Positions 9,892-23,800 of a stretch of 64,000 bases of DNA are shown here, in pieces (within the stretch, counting starts at the first letter, position 1; every line of letters begins with the position of its first letter). Origin of the DNA: Liolophura sinensis (taxonomy: Eukaryota; Mollusca; Polyplacophora; Chitonida; Chitonidae); the NCBI RefSeq assembly GCF_032854445.1, contig NC_088303.1, positions 34,823,265 through 34,887,264 on the forward strand, read 5' to 3'. Position numbers and translations under genes: made by a program. Below the pieces are notes generated by a model. It saw nothing but the letters and a program-made list of their open reading frames with translations. It was not told the origin of the DNA and searched no databases.

Positions 9892-12800
9892 TCACTTACA
9901 CCCTGCCTTCAGCTCTTTGCTGCTGTTCTGTAACTGCTGCGCTACGGCGTTTAGCCCCACACTGGCCAAACCTTCACAAAATATGTAAAAACCTTCATCA
10001 GGGAGCCGCGGCATTAATTTGAGAAGCTTTTCACTCCTCTGTGAGGAAGACGGTTGTTGTCGGAGCTCTGTGGCCATAGCGATGTCCATAAAACCTCTCG
10101 AGTAAAGTAGGTCAATAACTGGAAGTGTGTAAATGAGTTGCCCAAGAATCACGTCCTTGTTCCGTTTCAGCACCTCCCTGTGAATGGCAGACATCTTGAC
10201 GAAGGCATCTTCAGCTGATCGTCCGCTCGAGGAATCTGATAAGAAAGAAACAGACCGTTATTTTCTTATACTGGAAATGTTTTGTGAAAATAATATCGTG
10301 CAGCTTTGCAAGGAATCAGCAGGAGATGAAAACGTGTAATATTGTAATATTATATGAAATGCAGCAACACGCAAAACTGGAGGTAGACTTAAATCATGCG
10401 TACTCTGTCGCTCCACTGTTCACGAAAAATTGGAGGAAATATTGCTTTAACACTGAAATGATCAATTCGGGAAACCTCAATGGCTCAGAAAACAAATCGA
10501 CTACGTGTAGCCTAGCAACCTGGACTCATTTCACATCGATGGAAAGTCGTAAGAAATGGAATTCATGGTAAATAAGTGGGATGTTTTAAACGTCAGGCGC
10601 TAACTTATAGTTTGGTGTCGTGTGTTGGTTTGGAAACACAATATCTACTCACCGTTAGAGTGGACTTTACCGGGAGAGAAGTTTCCTTCAGCCCTCGAGG
10701 AATTATTTGACGATCCACCCGTTGACGGACAGGCGTCTGTGAAGAGAGAAATACTGATGGTAAACTTTCAGCCTGAATCTGAGATGTAATTAAATTGAAG
10801 GTAAACACGAAGAAAATCTAGTATGCCATGTGAAGGTATGGAATAAAGTTCCTGTATGTTAGCAGCGTATGTTATTTGCGTGAGTGAGTGTGTTTAAAAC
10901 ATTGCTATAATCAGATTTAATCGTTGCTTGTATAGTCATCTTCATGACACTTTTATAAATCTCAGCATAAGCATACACTCAATTATCAAAGCCCTAGTAG
11001 CCTATCCCCAGTGCATTCGTATCTTACGTTCACAACAGTACTGTTGAAAGCTTCATATCTTTTAGCGAATTTTCTGCGTATATTCTGCTTTTGATGCGAA
11101 AAATTTTAACCTAAAATTAGTCTTTATAGTATAGATTGGTGTAGAAACGTTTGACGGATAACTGAAGTAACTTACTTTCTGGCGATTTTCCCGTCAGTTT
11201 CAGAATACTTTCGATGGCAATGAGAATATCCCGTGAACAGTGACGTAGCTCTTCCGTCACGACATTTCTGACGTCATCAACTGTGCGCGTCAAGTCTTCT
11301 TGGGTGAATTCTTTCTTCCTCTGTGTAACCGGCACCGTGGTGTCATCCAGGTCGATGAATCCGGAGTCGTGAAGTCTTTGTAACGATACGGTTCCTGGTC
11401 GAGGGATATAACGGGCTGAAAATGTTAAACAAATTTTTAGCTGGAGTGTTTCAAACTTGTTAACGTCATAACAATTTCTCCCGCGCTAAAGTATACCAAT
11501 TAACCTCTTTAAACTAAAAACGATTTAAAACGTTTGGCTCTGTTTCCACAAAAACCGCCGTTGTTTACCTTTGTTCACCAGCAAGTATATCTAGCTGACA
11601 AAGTGAATAGATAATTTAACTGTGTATGGTGGACAGAACAGAGCATATACCTGTGCTAGTCGAGATCTACGTGCTTAGGGTATTTAGTATATTAGAGAAT
11701 ACACCAGAAATGTAAGAAATTACACTGGAGAGGGAATGGTAAAATCATCACATTTTACATGCAATTTAACAATTCAAATTCCCGTCAACATCAAATTGCT
11801 CCTTTGCGGCTAAGAATTCTTTAAGGTATAGTAAATTTCGCTTTTCTCCATAACGTTTCCTTTGTCAAAAAGCTTCGCGCTTTGCCATATCATGAACTTT
11901 GAAAAACTTCTCAAAAGTCAATAAAATACTTTTCATCATGTCGAAATAAATTTCGGATTACTTGACTAGGTATATTTGACAGCTCAGCAATTTCATTGTT
12001 GTACCATATGATCGTGTGTCTGGGTTGAGGATATATAGTAGGCTGCGGATCCTATTTAGCTGTCAGGCGAAAAATTCCAGAGGATGGCTATGAGCAAAAA
12101 TATAAGTACGGCATGTATAAAAAAAACTTACTCGGGTTAATAAGGTCGATGGCCTGGCGAATGGCTGACGCTAGGTACTTTGGCAACTCTGTGTGATGTT
12201 CAACTATTCCCTGGGTGATCACGTGATTACAGTGACGTAACAGCATGTGCAGAGAACGTGAGGCGGGTGTTGGGTTCTGGTAGATGACGTCATCAATCAG
12301 TTCCACTTTGAGCTCCTTTGCGCAGAAGCACCAGAGAGGAGATATTTTCTCCGAGAGACGTTTGAGAAAATTCCACTCAGAATTAACTGTAAGATGTAAC
12401 AGAAAATTATTTCACACATTTCATTTCGGGGAAGAAAAGGCTCCCCAAAGAAACGCTCCGTATATATACTAAGACGTATACATATACTGGAGCCGGATAA
12501 AATAATCATATTTCTTTTGTAGCTATTAAACATCTTCCTTCTTTTCGGTGCTTAGAGCTTACGACAATGTCAACGATCTGGGATGATATCATCCACCTCA
12601 TAACAAAATTGAACTTTCGTGACATACAATATAAACGCTCATTAGCCATACGTCGTAAACCCTATCCCCCCACCTCCTAAAATTAACAAAGGCAAATTAA
12701 AACCCTGAGGCCATATTCACCTATTTCATTAACTTTCCTTATTAGATAGTCCTGGCAATAACAGGTTGAGGCATTAACGTTGGTCAGATACACTGGCCAG

Positions 12801-15800
12801 AAATTGTCTTCCTAAATAATAATTGCAATATTGAACAAGTGTTCATTCACACGCGCAAGCACACGAACAGCTGTTTTTGTTTCACGTCGGTATGTGTTTA
12901 TGCCGATACATGTGCCACATCTGTGCACCTACGATTAACTCACCTGTAAATTCTAAGTGCAAAAGCTCGCTCAGGTATCCCTTCCGGAGGCGTCCTACCA
13001 AAGCCACGTGGAGCAACCTGTCATAATCCACTCGTGTCCGCAGATATGCAATGAGCAGCCGAATCAGCTTATCTGCGCGGTTGTTACTATTTCGAATCAG
13101 CCTATCACACTCCAGCTGGTTGGGGACGACACGGACGGCTGTGAGGTAGGTGACGAGGGCCACGGCGAGTGGGTAGTCATCAATCTCATCTACCAAGATC
13201 TGTTCATGGAGCGCCACGGCGGGGACACCTGGAAGGATTTCATTCATAAGTTTATTTATTTATTTATCTGATTGGTGTTTTACGCCGTACTCAAGAATGT
13301 TTCACTTATACAACGGCGGCCAGCATTATGGTGGGTGGAAACCGGGCACAGCCCGGTGGAAACCCACGACCATGTGCAGTTTGCTGCCAGACCTTCCCAC
13401 GTATGGCCGGAGAGGAAGCCAGCATGTGCTGGACTTGAACTAACAGCGACCGCATTGGTGAGAGGCTCCTGGGTCATTACGCTGCGCTACATTCATAAGT
13501 GAATGACTTTACAATGCAGTAATATAAACATAAACCTCGTCGGGCAACCCATTCCGTTCCGTGATTGGCCTATCATTGACTGGCATGTTAACGCCTATTG
13601 TAAATACAGTAATGTATCTCTCCTACTGATATGCTGATGGAAGGAGATAAAGCTCCGCAGTCAACCTGCCCAGTTAAGCTTATCTGCTAATTTGGCAGGC
13701 AAATTTTTGTTAGTTCTACCCCTGCACTTCTCCGCCCATCAGCATATCAGAAGGAGAGGTTCCACACTGTCCCTTTCCCGATTTATACACCGTTAGTCTC
13801 TGAATTTGACTGTCTCATTGGAAATTAGATACAATGCTCCACATAAACAGGGTTAATAATATTATATAAAGCTTTATTGACGAGTTTAACCCGAGCTAAA
13901 AGAGATCAAAATATGCCGATTCGAAGCCGCTCGTAGTGAGATCAATTAAGTCTAAGTACCAGTGGTTTGTAGTTGTTTACAGAGACCATTGGCGTCTGAT
14001 CAAGTGGCGTGGTGCTATTAGTGGGCAAGTCGGGCTTGAGGCTTAAATATCGTTCGAGAAAAGAACTTATTTGAGCTTTTGATAAGGGATAATTTGTGTA
14101 CTGCAACAGCTACATACTCCTAAAAAGATGCATTGCGAGGAGTCGTTAAGTTTGCTTACATATACTGTGATTCTGGCCGGGGGTATCCACTCTGCCAAAG
14201 TGCTGCCGCTATTGAAGTATCATGCACAAAGACACCAGTTATGATACTAGTACTCCAGGCAGGTCTAATCAATACTATTTCTTTGCTCTAATCTCTCACA
14301 ACTGAGTGCCAAGTACTATCTTTAAAGTCTTTGGTATGATCTTTGGTATGAGCCTGGGTTTGATCTCAGGTCATCCGACCTCGGCTTTGAGTGTGGAATT
14401 AGGTAATACCGTTGAATCTTCGCATGTGACAAGTTATAAGCGTATACTGGCACAACTAAGTGTCAGACAAAACTGGTGTCAGTGACTACGATCAGGAGTT
14501 TTAAAGACCGAGATTTTATCAGACCCATTAAACACTCAGGTTAGCAAATCGTAATTAAGTTGCAGTGCATGTTTTATGTATGACTAATTTTCCTAATATA
14601 CCATTGTAACCAAGGTTGGACTTGGGAGACAGATGTGATAACATCTAAAGACATAAATATAAGTTACTACGTATGTATCAAGTTAGCCTACATAACAATA
14701 AGCCTTCGGCGATCTTAGTACCTCACCTATAGCTTTGCCTTTGTCTTTTGGAGGTAATGATCTAGGCTTAGACTAAAACACAACACAACAAAGTAACAAT
14801 GACATGGGTCATGACGAATGAACCATGTAAGTGCAACGACGCTGCGGTCGGCACGTCTGTTGCCATCGTCAGTTGTTGGTATGCTTCGGTTAACCTCAGG
14901 TAAAATCTGAAGGCTTCTCCAAGAGAACTGAACAAAAACACCACATCCCATGCAGTTTCGGTTTATATATTTCAAAAGTTCTCTGATAAAAACTTGCTGA
15001 GCTGCTACTCTTTTTAATACTTTGTCAAACATAATTAAGATCTAAGAATGGGCGATTGAACATGATACCAGAGACAATTTGTTCACTCCCTCCAGATGGT
15101 TTTTAAGCCTTAATAAGTATACGTCACTTCCCATTGCAAAGTTTGCCTAGATTGCTTATGGGCCTCTTACTATATTTCTGAAAGTTTTCTCTTTCACAAG
15201 CATTTTACAGTTGCTGTCACTTCTATATGAACATTAATTACATGCGAATCTATTTCGACGTGACAATATTCAGTGGTAAGATGCGCGACGTCAGCCACGA
15301 AGCACTCGAGACCTAGTTTCATTCCCTGCCTTGGACAAGGAATTTGTGGTTTTCTCTGTGCTGATCGAATGTATATATATGACATGAGTGACAACTGGAA
15401 ATTGATGGCTCCCATAGGGCTATATTTGCAGACTTATGTTTGTTGAAGACGACCTGTATCCGCCAATAGGGCCTTCAATTGTTTATCGTGGTACTATGCA
15501 TGTACTTTGTTTGCTGGACTAATTCATATGATTGTACATTACATGTAATGGCAATACAGTATTTTGAGCAATTCTAGACCAGTGACTTTGGACATACTGC
15601 AATTAACATTATTGCATGCATTTTCTACCGAATTCCGCTTAAGCCATGGCGCTACCGGACATGTACAGTATGAATACAATCGCAACTGAGGTAAATGGAC
15701 AAGGAGCCATATTTAACTGGTTACGTTGATCATTTGCCAGCTGTCACACTGTCGTCGTTTCTCTGCTTTTCATCTGCATGCTGTAGTCTTTTATATCTGA

Positions 15801-16346
15801 TCTCCTTGAACAACAAAACCGGTATCGATTATATTCGTGAAAAATTCTCGAGTATGACTTTGAACAATTACACTGTAACAAATATATAATTGCGACCTCG
15901 TTTAAATGTTAAGGAAGGAAGCAGTGGATTCAGTTGTACAGTGTGCGGCATCACGTCAGAGAAGACCAAGGGGGACATTCTTCCTAACTATAGTAAACAG
16001 AAGAAATAAACAAACATGCCAACCAGCTCTTTCGTGTCCCCTCCTTGCTGAACCAGGCCAGGAACAAAACAAATCGACCATTGCTGGATTCGAACCTTAA
16101 TTCTCAATGAGGTGTGTCTATTATACTTCGGCTGTTTTCTTTCGTTCAGGTGCCATACTCTAGACCATGTGAAAGTCTATACTATACTTGTCTCTAGCGC
16201 TCAACAACATATTACACAACTTTTACGCTGTCATAACTGATATTAAATTACGATTACAACACTTAGCTTTCACTGATCACTAGGGCTGAACGCTTATGGT
16301 GTCCTTGACGCATTTTACTTTAGCAGAACTTACCAGTGTAGGCCAT
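9892..16346 (-). CDS. CARD-domain protein with N- and C-terminal death-fold domains, 6 exons, 406 aa
   Basis: Exons in transcription order: 16346-16334 (ATG plus four codons), 13228-12944, 12386-12132, 11415-11176, 10736-10653 and 10235-9892 (stop TGA). All junctions are GT-AG, all five introns are phase 1, and the lengths sum to 1221 nt. Residues about 15-95 look like a CARD (VTYLTAVRVVPNQLECDRL, KLIRLLIAYLRTR, YDRLLHVALV). Residues about 308-395 are a clearer CARD (VLKRNKDVILGQLIYTLPVI, LLYSRGFMD, FYIFCEGLASVGLNAVAQQL). Between them are two helical segments I cannot assign and a Ser/Asn/Gly-rich 28-residue linker exon. CARDs mediate homotypic assembly in apoptosis and innate immune signalling. 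No caspase, NB-ARC or kinase domain is visible, so this is probably an adaptor. The 13-nt first exon is inferred from Kozak, donor and phase agreement; an ATG at 13247, in frame, is the alternative start. Confidence 0.75.
13252..13489 (-). mobile_element. SINE (family A) inside intron 1 of the CARD gene
   Basis: A 5'-truncated minus-strand copy, bracketed by the exact 11-bp duplication CATTCATAAGT at 13241-13251 and 13490-13500. It lies in the same orientation as the host gene, and its A-rich 3' end stops 24 nt upstream of exon 2. Confidence 0.85.
13501..16333. other. Intron 1 of the CARD gene, no second gene recognised
   Basis: In the model this is intronic. Two open frames on the minus strand (14727-15032, starting MFDKVLKRVAAQQVFIRELL, and 15194-15415) have no splice-phase support and match no family I know. 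They could be alternative exons but are not annotated as coding. Confidence 0.4.
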
Positions 16347-17536
16347 CCTGACGAGGGACACGAGGACCTAGTTGCCGCCCAGAGCTTCCTGGGGCTTAAC
16401 CAAACCCAGAATGTAATCCAGGTAAATCCAGAGACAAGGCAATCACCACTTCAGGAACAGAACCAATCAATAATTAATCCCACCACAGGTGACGTGGTCA
16501 ATGGTAACAATAAACATTTCTCAGATCAAGCTATTTTCCGTTGATTTCTTAATCAGAGGAATCTATATCTGGGGTCGGTATTTAAATGAGCAATACCCCG
16601 CGAGTCACGAGAAATGATTGACATGTTCACGCAGTAGGCACTAGCGCGCACTTCGTTGGCCGACACTGCAGCGCCTGGCTCCAAGAAGTAGGCTTTCGAA
16701 CAATATCCTTAACCCTCTTCAATGCTGTTGTTATTGACACCTGTTTAAAATAAACATCCAGACTTTCTTTCCTGCTCTCTAGCAATCAAAACATGTACGG
16801 TGTTGGGAACAGTCGTGTCACTTAGTTGAAACTCTCTCAGCTGGAAAGACTCGTTAAAATTAAAGGTCAACTATGCTTGGGCTCTAATATGACAGACGGG
16901 TTCCGTTAACGCTTTACGCCAACTTGCTCCTTCTACTTCACTGACCAGGCTGTAAAGTATGCAACATCTATTTATGAAGTCAGTCCTTGAACTGTATGTA
17001 TAAACGCACATTCATACTGTGCATACGCAAGGCAAATGGTCGGTCTCGTTATAGCTAGATTCAGACCCCTTTAATCCGTGATGTCTTAAAAACAAATTGT
17101 AAGGGCTGTAGACTTAGTCCAGCCCTTGGCACGGGCCTGTTTACTCTCTTACTCTAACCAGGACGATATGTGTCCCATTGTTAGCGAGTGTTTCGATGGC
17201 TAAAGAGATCGGAGCTATCTTTTGAAATATAAATGCTCAGTGCAGTGGTTCACAAAAGAAGTCATTTAGTGGAGTTTCGATTCCTTTACTGATAGCTTTT
17301 CTTCCGTGTTAAATGCCGTTTGTTGACTCTCTTATCTCCCTGGTGCCGGCACAACACACAGAGAAGTCCGACTTTGGGCGATGTCGAAGACTGAAAACTT
17401 AAGCTGAATTCACTCAGAACAAAACATTGACGTACGAACGTATATGTCGAGATGAACTTAATCAAGAATTGGACTTTTATAGGGGAAATTGTACAGACAG
17501 AATGGCAACCCAATATGGAGACCCATAGCACTGAGG
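16347..17536. other. Upstream flank of the CARD gene, nothing recognised
   Basis: This should contain the 5' UTR and promoter of the minus-strand CARD gene. I cannot place a TATA box or initiator with confidence. Confidence 0.3.
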
Positions 17537-17548
17537 TATGACATAGGT

Positions 17549-17811
17549 GGGGCCTCCGTGGCTCAGTTGGTTAGCGCGCTAGCGCAGCGTAATGACCCAG
17601 GAGTCTCTCGCCAATGCGGTCGCTGTGAGTTCAAATCCAGCTCATGCTGGCTTCCTCTCCGGCCGCATGTGGGAAGGTCTGCCAGCAACATGCGGATGGT
17701 CGTGGGTTTCCCGGCTGTGCCCGGTTTCCACCCACCATAATGCTGGCCGCCGTCGTATAAGTGAAATATTCTTGAGTACGGCGTAAACAACAGTCAAATA
17801 AATAAAATAAA
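17549..17811 (+). mobile_element. Full-length tRNA-derived SINE (family A)
   Basis: The head GGCCTCCGTGGCTCAGTTGG is tRNA-like, with A-box TGGCTCAGTTGG and B-box GAGTTCAAATCC about 55 bp downstream. It is followed by the conserved body (CTCATGCTGGCTTCCTCTCC, CACCATAATGCTGGCCG, TATAAGTGAAATATTCTTGA) and an AATAAA-rich tail. A 12-bp duplication TATGACATAGGT flanks it (17537-17548 and 17812-17823). High similarity to the copies near 35.1 and 35.4 kb suggests recent activity. Confidence 0.9.
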
Positions 17812-18409
17812 TATGACATAGGTATTAAGGAGATGGCAAGACGTATAAATAACCTGTATACACAGGACACTCAAAGTAGTAAAGTCCCGCAAAATCTCGC
17901 ATTATGTCATGTTATATATATGGTGTCTAGTGAACAGTACTGTAAAGAAGCTGACAAGTTCCACATATACAATGGTACAGTGTACATTATATAGGCCACT
18001 GAATTTTGATTGACTCTACGCCACTTAACCTGCGCTGACATGTCTCTCTTTTCGTATGTAAGCAACTGAACGTGGAGAAAATTGGCCGGGTAGAGGAATA
18101 GTTTTGTGCGGCCGTTATACCATGTAGGTAAAATACTCTACACGTGTACTTTCATGATTATTCATGGTTTAAAATGATGTCATAGCTGCTCCGAACCAAT
18201 CATCAGCGCATTCTTTGGTCACGTGACTCAGGTTAAAACTCATAAGATTTTACCATAAAAAAGGAAAAATATAGTTGTTAGGTAAGAAATTGTTTTTTAA
18301 AAAGTAACCGGAATGTGTCTAGCCTTGAAACACGATAGTTTTAATACCCTGTAGTATCTTAAACTCCATCTTAGAATCGCAAAACAAAAAAACAAAAAAA
18401 TCAACATTT

Positions 18410-18478
18410 CGTGCTAGCCGCCGGCGTATATGTGAAATATTCTCATATACGCCGCAAAACGCCAATCAAATAAATAAA
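18410..18478 (+). mobile_element. SINE (family A) 3'-end fragment
   Basis: Only the last ~70 bp of the family remains (GCTAGCCGCCGGCGTATATG, then GCCAATCAAATAAATAAATC). Its usual GAGTACGGCG block reads CATATACGCC, so GGCGTATATG and CATATACGCC form a perfect 10-bp stem with an 11-nt loop. Confidence 0.65.
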
Positions 18479-18479
18479 T

Positions 18480-20845
18480 CAAGTAAATTTAGATCAAGGT
18501 TAACCTTAATATGGCCACTGACCATGGTCATTCAGTTGGCTTAGGCTTGGAGTACATGTGGCTCTCATTTTATACCCCGTGCTTATATCCATGTTTTGAG
18601 GGTCAAAGTGAATAGGATTTGTCTTGGCTCAATAGATCCGATTTTCGTAACGCTGTAACACCTATGTGTTATAATACAGTATTAAGAAGAATCTAATATC
18701 GTAAAGGAATATTCATAAACAGGAAATTAAATATCATAAACGAAGCAAACGCAATATTACGGCTGTAGAAACAAGGTGTCGATATTGTGTGCAATGAGGG
18801 CTGTTGACTCCGGAAACTCAGTCACGATGGGTTCTGTTCGTTGGGCTGCTGTGACGATAAGCGGTCGAATGGCCTCTTTAGGTCATGAAGAGTCTGAGGT
18901 TTGTTGAAGGTCGCCACCACTAGAAAAGGGCGTGTGCGACGCACGTAGGCTTGTTTAGACTTAGCTGCACCACTTCTGTCCTCGCGCGGAGCTATCTAAG
19001 CAGCATTTGACTATAAAATTGTTCAGGTGTTGGTTAGAATCATAAGTTGTGCATACTTTACATAAACAGAATGCACGTGTATGAAGTTTTATTAGAAAAA
19101 AAGATTTAGACAGACTTTTTTGTTTTCTGAGATCACTTCCTGCTGGATCACCGTGACACCAGTGAGCTCGGCGCGTTGTTTAAGATCTCTGTACATAATT
19201 TACTTGTGGTGGCAGTGATGTAACGCAAACGTGGAGAGCGGCGCATGCGCTGTAAGGAGTGTGAATGGCCACCTCTCTTGCACCAGTGTGGCGTGCAAGT
19301 CTATATATCATATGTGGTCGAGTTTGTCAGCAATATCAGAGGTCGGTGGTGTATATATACAGGAGTACAAGTGAAGTGAAATGAAGAAAGTTATGCCATT
19401 TTACTGACATTTTCCGTCACTGTTCGGGAGATTTCCAAAATGACGTCATCGATGAACTAAATGAGAAAGCGAGACCTGCTGAGTGCCCGCTCACTGGCTC
19501 GTGTACCCCACAGATTTGCTCGGACACCTGTCACCGTAAACGTCATGACTGCAGGCTATTTAATTCCGGACTGACCTCTGGGGTCTTCGGCAAACTGTAG
19601 CTTAAATGCGTTTTTCAGCCCAGGAAGAAAGCGGGGAAGCATTTGTCCTTTTATACGTTTTATGGGACACATCCTAAACTGCATGTTATGAAGAAGGAAA
19701 AAATAAAAACAACAAGCATTTCATGTATTCTTTAAATATGAATGAATGATTTAATTAATCATTCAATCAATCAACCGTCTTATCTTATAGCGTACAATAT
19801 CCGATAAAAAAAGATATACCAAGGAGAAACCCAGTAACGATTAGTTGACAATGAAGCCACGGTAATCTCCCTTGTAATGCAGTTATATAAGCACATTATT
19901 CAGCGTCATATAAGTGAAAAATGGGAAACTTTTAGTTAATTGGTGGCCTACAGCGCACGCGGTCAATGTACGTCACATCTTAAATTTGTACGTGTACGTG
20001 TGGCCATAAAACGCTTCAACTGCACACAAGCACTGTTGAGTCACGTGCAACGTAAAGCGCGTTGTGTTTTTAGAGCACTGTGGACTTCAGCCATATCAAC
20101 ATGTCAATCAATCAGTCAATCAAGTTTCACTTCAATATACAGCCAGATTTGGTGTGTAAATACTGACCTCAGTGATTTGCTGCGCAGGTGTGAAAGAAAT
20201 CAAAACATTCCCGCTGATTGTGTGGAAAAGGTGTAAGTATATAACAATGCCTTTAGCAAACAATAATGATTAATATGTAACTCATCAAATGTAAATAAAG
20301 TGTACATCAAATATTGTTACAGTCGGCAAGAGGGAATATCTATCGATAAATAACAACTCTGCAAGGCACATCAAAATATAGCTGAACCAGTCATGAGCTA
20401 ACTACAAGTGATATAGGCCTACAGCCATGTTGCGTGACAAGTGGGATTTACTGTCCTTTTAAAATCTCCCAAGAGTGGGACCATAGTAAAAATACGGATT
20501 AAATGAATAGTTGAAAATGTTATATGTAACAGTCACACCAGCCTATTTTCCTAATACACATGTTGATGAATTCACGCCAGTTTTTCACACCTCTCTTTCA
20601 TCACTGATACCGCAGAAACCTATCAAACTTTATGATGCAACCAGTCATACACGCATTCATATCTGTCGACCATTTAAACAAATGTTACAAATGATTAAAA
20701 CACGTTGAGGTAACATTGAAATTTAGGGGCAAGTCAAAATTTTCCACACGGGGCCGGATAATATCGATAGTCACGGTATACTGCATATTGTCTCGATATC
20801 ACAGTAACCTAGCTTTCTTCGCGGAATGTTCAGCACTGGGCGGTA
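18480..20845. other. Intergenic stretch, no gene recognised
   Basis: It lies between the CARD gene and the 3' end of the minus-strand CRAL-TRIO gene. A 98-codon plus-strand frame at 19940-20236 has no recognisable domain. Some of this interval is probably 3' UTR of the CRAL-TRIO gene. Confidence 0.35.
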
Positions 20846-23800
20846 TCACAAACCGAGCTCCGCCACTTCATCATGATCGGCCTCTGATAGCATGCGGAAG
20901 GATTCCTGTGGTATTTCTTTCTGTCGCACTCGTCGGGACTCGTCTATTCCGAACTTTCCTGAGCTTAATGTGAGCAGCCAATCGCGAACTCGTGGTGAGC
21001 TCATTTCTTTCCGAAGGTTCTCTACAAATGTAAAAATTGAATAAGTAGACACGTACAACTAAAAAATTAAATGGCACAGCTATATGGCTACTTTTCTCAG
21101 ACAAACAAACTTTGTCTAAAGCTATAACACGTGTATTCCACCTCTGCTTCACACTATAATGCTATTATCCAGAATTTCCAGCTCATGCTGGCTTCCCCTC
21201 CAGCCGTAAGCGGAAAGGTCTGACAGCAACCTGCGGATGGTCGTGGGTTTCCGCCGGGCCCTGCCCGGTTTCCTCCCACCATAATGCTGGCCAAGGTCGT
21301 ATAAGTGAAATATTCTTGAGTAGGGCGTAAAACACCAATCAAATAAATAAATAAATTATCCAGAATTTAGTGAGATCATCACTTCTCCTGTCAACTTTTT
21401 GGCAACTTTTTACATAAATCTCGTCGCAATAAGACGTTTTAAACTGAACAATTTAATTTTTCCAAAAAATTAGAATAAACTGGTTTTACGATGTTTAATG
21501 AAAAAGGCCCAATGTACAGTTCACAGTCTCTACGAAACAGGTTTTCACATGTCATTTAAAAGCTTATTTTTTAACTGTAGGAACTAGACGACCAGGTGGC
21601 ATATGTAACAACTGCTATTTTAAGATGCCTACATTAAAATTTAAACTTCTTGAGCCATAAACTATCAGTAGAAATTTAAATTTTCATAAATTTGTGTTAA
21701 TACCACATTATTAGAAATGTGCATTTGAATCCTTACAATCCAAACTAAACCGTCAAAGTACGTTCCACTGACTGAAGTCAAAGTTGGCTTTGTGGGTTAA
21801 ACAGGTCTTGGTGTGTCAAGCACAATATTTAGGGCTAAAATTTAAGCTAAAATTTACCGCAACACATAAAAATGGACATATTTCATTCAATAAATTCTCC
21901 AATGATTCTAGACAACTGTCTCACTCACCAACGATGGCATCTATTGGCCCTGCGTTTGGACCTGTGTAATCGTCCGGCAGGTACTCTTCAGGTAGATGTG
22001 ACATGTCGATTTCTTTGTACACGGACACCAGTGAGGAGTGGGTGAAAATCTAAAACATGGTGGACTGATTGGGTAAGCACACTTAACGAAAGCGAAATAT
22101 TGGGGTATGCACAAGTAATGAAACTGAGACACTGTTTGAGCACAATGAATGAAAGTGAAACATTAGGGTAAGCACAAGTAATAAAAGTCAAACACTATGT
22201 AAGTACAATTAATGAAAGTGAAACACTGTGTAAGCACAAGTAATAGAAGTGAAACACTATGCAAGTACAATTAATGAAAGCAAAATATTGGGTAAGCACA
22301 AGTAATAATAATATTGGGATATGCACATGTCATGAAACCGAGACACTGTGAGAGCACAATGATTGAAAGTGAAACATTGAGGTAAGCACAAGTAATAAAG
22401 GTCAAACACTATGTAAGTACAACTAATGAAAGCGAAACACAGTCTAAGCACAATTAATCAAAGCAAAAACACTGGGTCAGCAGAGGTAATAAAAGTGAAA
22501 CACTGTGTCAGCACAATTAATCAACGTAAAACACAAGGTAAGCAGAAGTAATAAAAGTGAAACACTGTGTCAGCACAATTAATCAAAGTAAAACACTGGG
22601 TAAGCAGAAGTAATAAAAGTGAAACACTGTGTCAGCACAATTAATCAAAGTAAAACACTGGGTAAGCAGAAGTAATAAAAGTGAAACACTGTGTAAGCAC
22701 AAGTAATAGAAGTGAAACACTGTAAGTACAATTAATGAAAGCAAAATATTGGGTAAGCACAATTAATCAAAGTAAAACACTGGGTAAGCAGAAGTAATAA
22801 AAGTGAAACACTGTGTCAGCACAATTAATCAAAGTAAAACACTGGATAAGCAGAAGTAATAAAAGTGAAACACTGTGTAAGCACAATTAATAAAAGTGAA
22901 ACACTGTGTAAGCACAATTAATCAAAGTGAAACACTGGCTAAGCAGAAATAATAATAGTGAAACATCCCCATCGGTGCTCAGTGTTCAGGCAAAAGATCC
23001 ACACGAATTACGGTTAAAGCAATGCCGGATATTAAAGCTTATATGTGACTGTTGAAACTTGAAAATGAGGAAGTGATAAATTACTGATGGTGAAAGTGTA
23101 ACAATTAACTAGCAACGTGAAAAGATTAATCTATAGAGCAATCGAGTGATAAAGGTACAGTCTTTAGTTCTTTATGTACACAACCAAGAACGAAATGGAC
23201 TTACTCGCTTCTGGACTTTTTCTGGCAAAAGCGGCCTAGTTATTTTGAAAAGTGTTTCACCAACTGATCCCATGTTGTAATTGTGAACCTCCTTGGTTCG
23301 AATCGGATAAATTCTCTGAAAATTGAAACATAGAGAGCTTTTACCTCATGCACCTTTTTTGGAACATACAATAATCAATGTATTTGACTAAACTAAATAA
23401 ATAAATGGCCAAAAACTAAACACTGCGATATAATGTACAACTTAATGTAAAAAGACATCGTTTACTATACACGTCATTTAATTGAGAAGTAGAAAACTGA
23501 TTATATTATATTATACTCACTGACAATATGGCAGCGTTTTTCTTCATTTTGTTCATGCCATGAAATCCCATGTGTTTCATGGTCATGCCTGTGAAGTCCA
23601 TGAGAACCACAAACCCATGAATCTGTGTGAGTTCGTCCATGAGAAAGTAATCCGACAACGCCAGGCCCGTCTTGATGACGTCATCTGAGGTGTAATGTTT
23701 GTTGGACGTGTCTACGACACCTGCAAGCGGAAGATAACAATGCGCATGTCATTTTCACCTGTCTAAAAAAGGGGTGCCAAAAAAAGTTGTACATCTGGCG

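Noticed and set aside
16070-16100. tRNA gene suggested by GGATTCGAACC
   Set aside because: An isolated B-box-like match without the rest of a cloverleaf.
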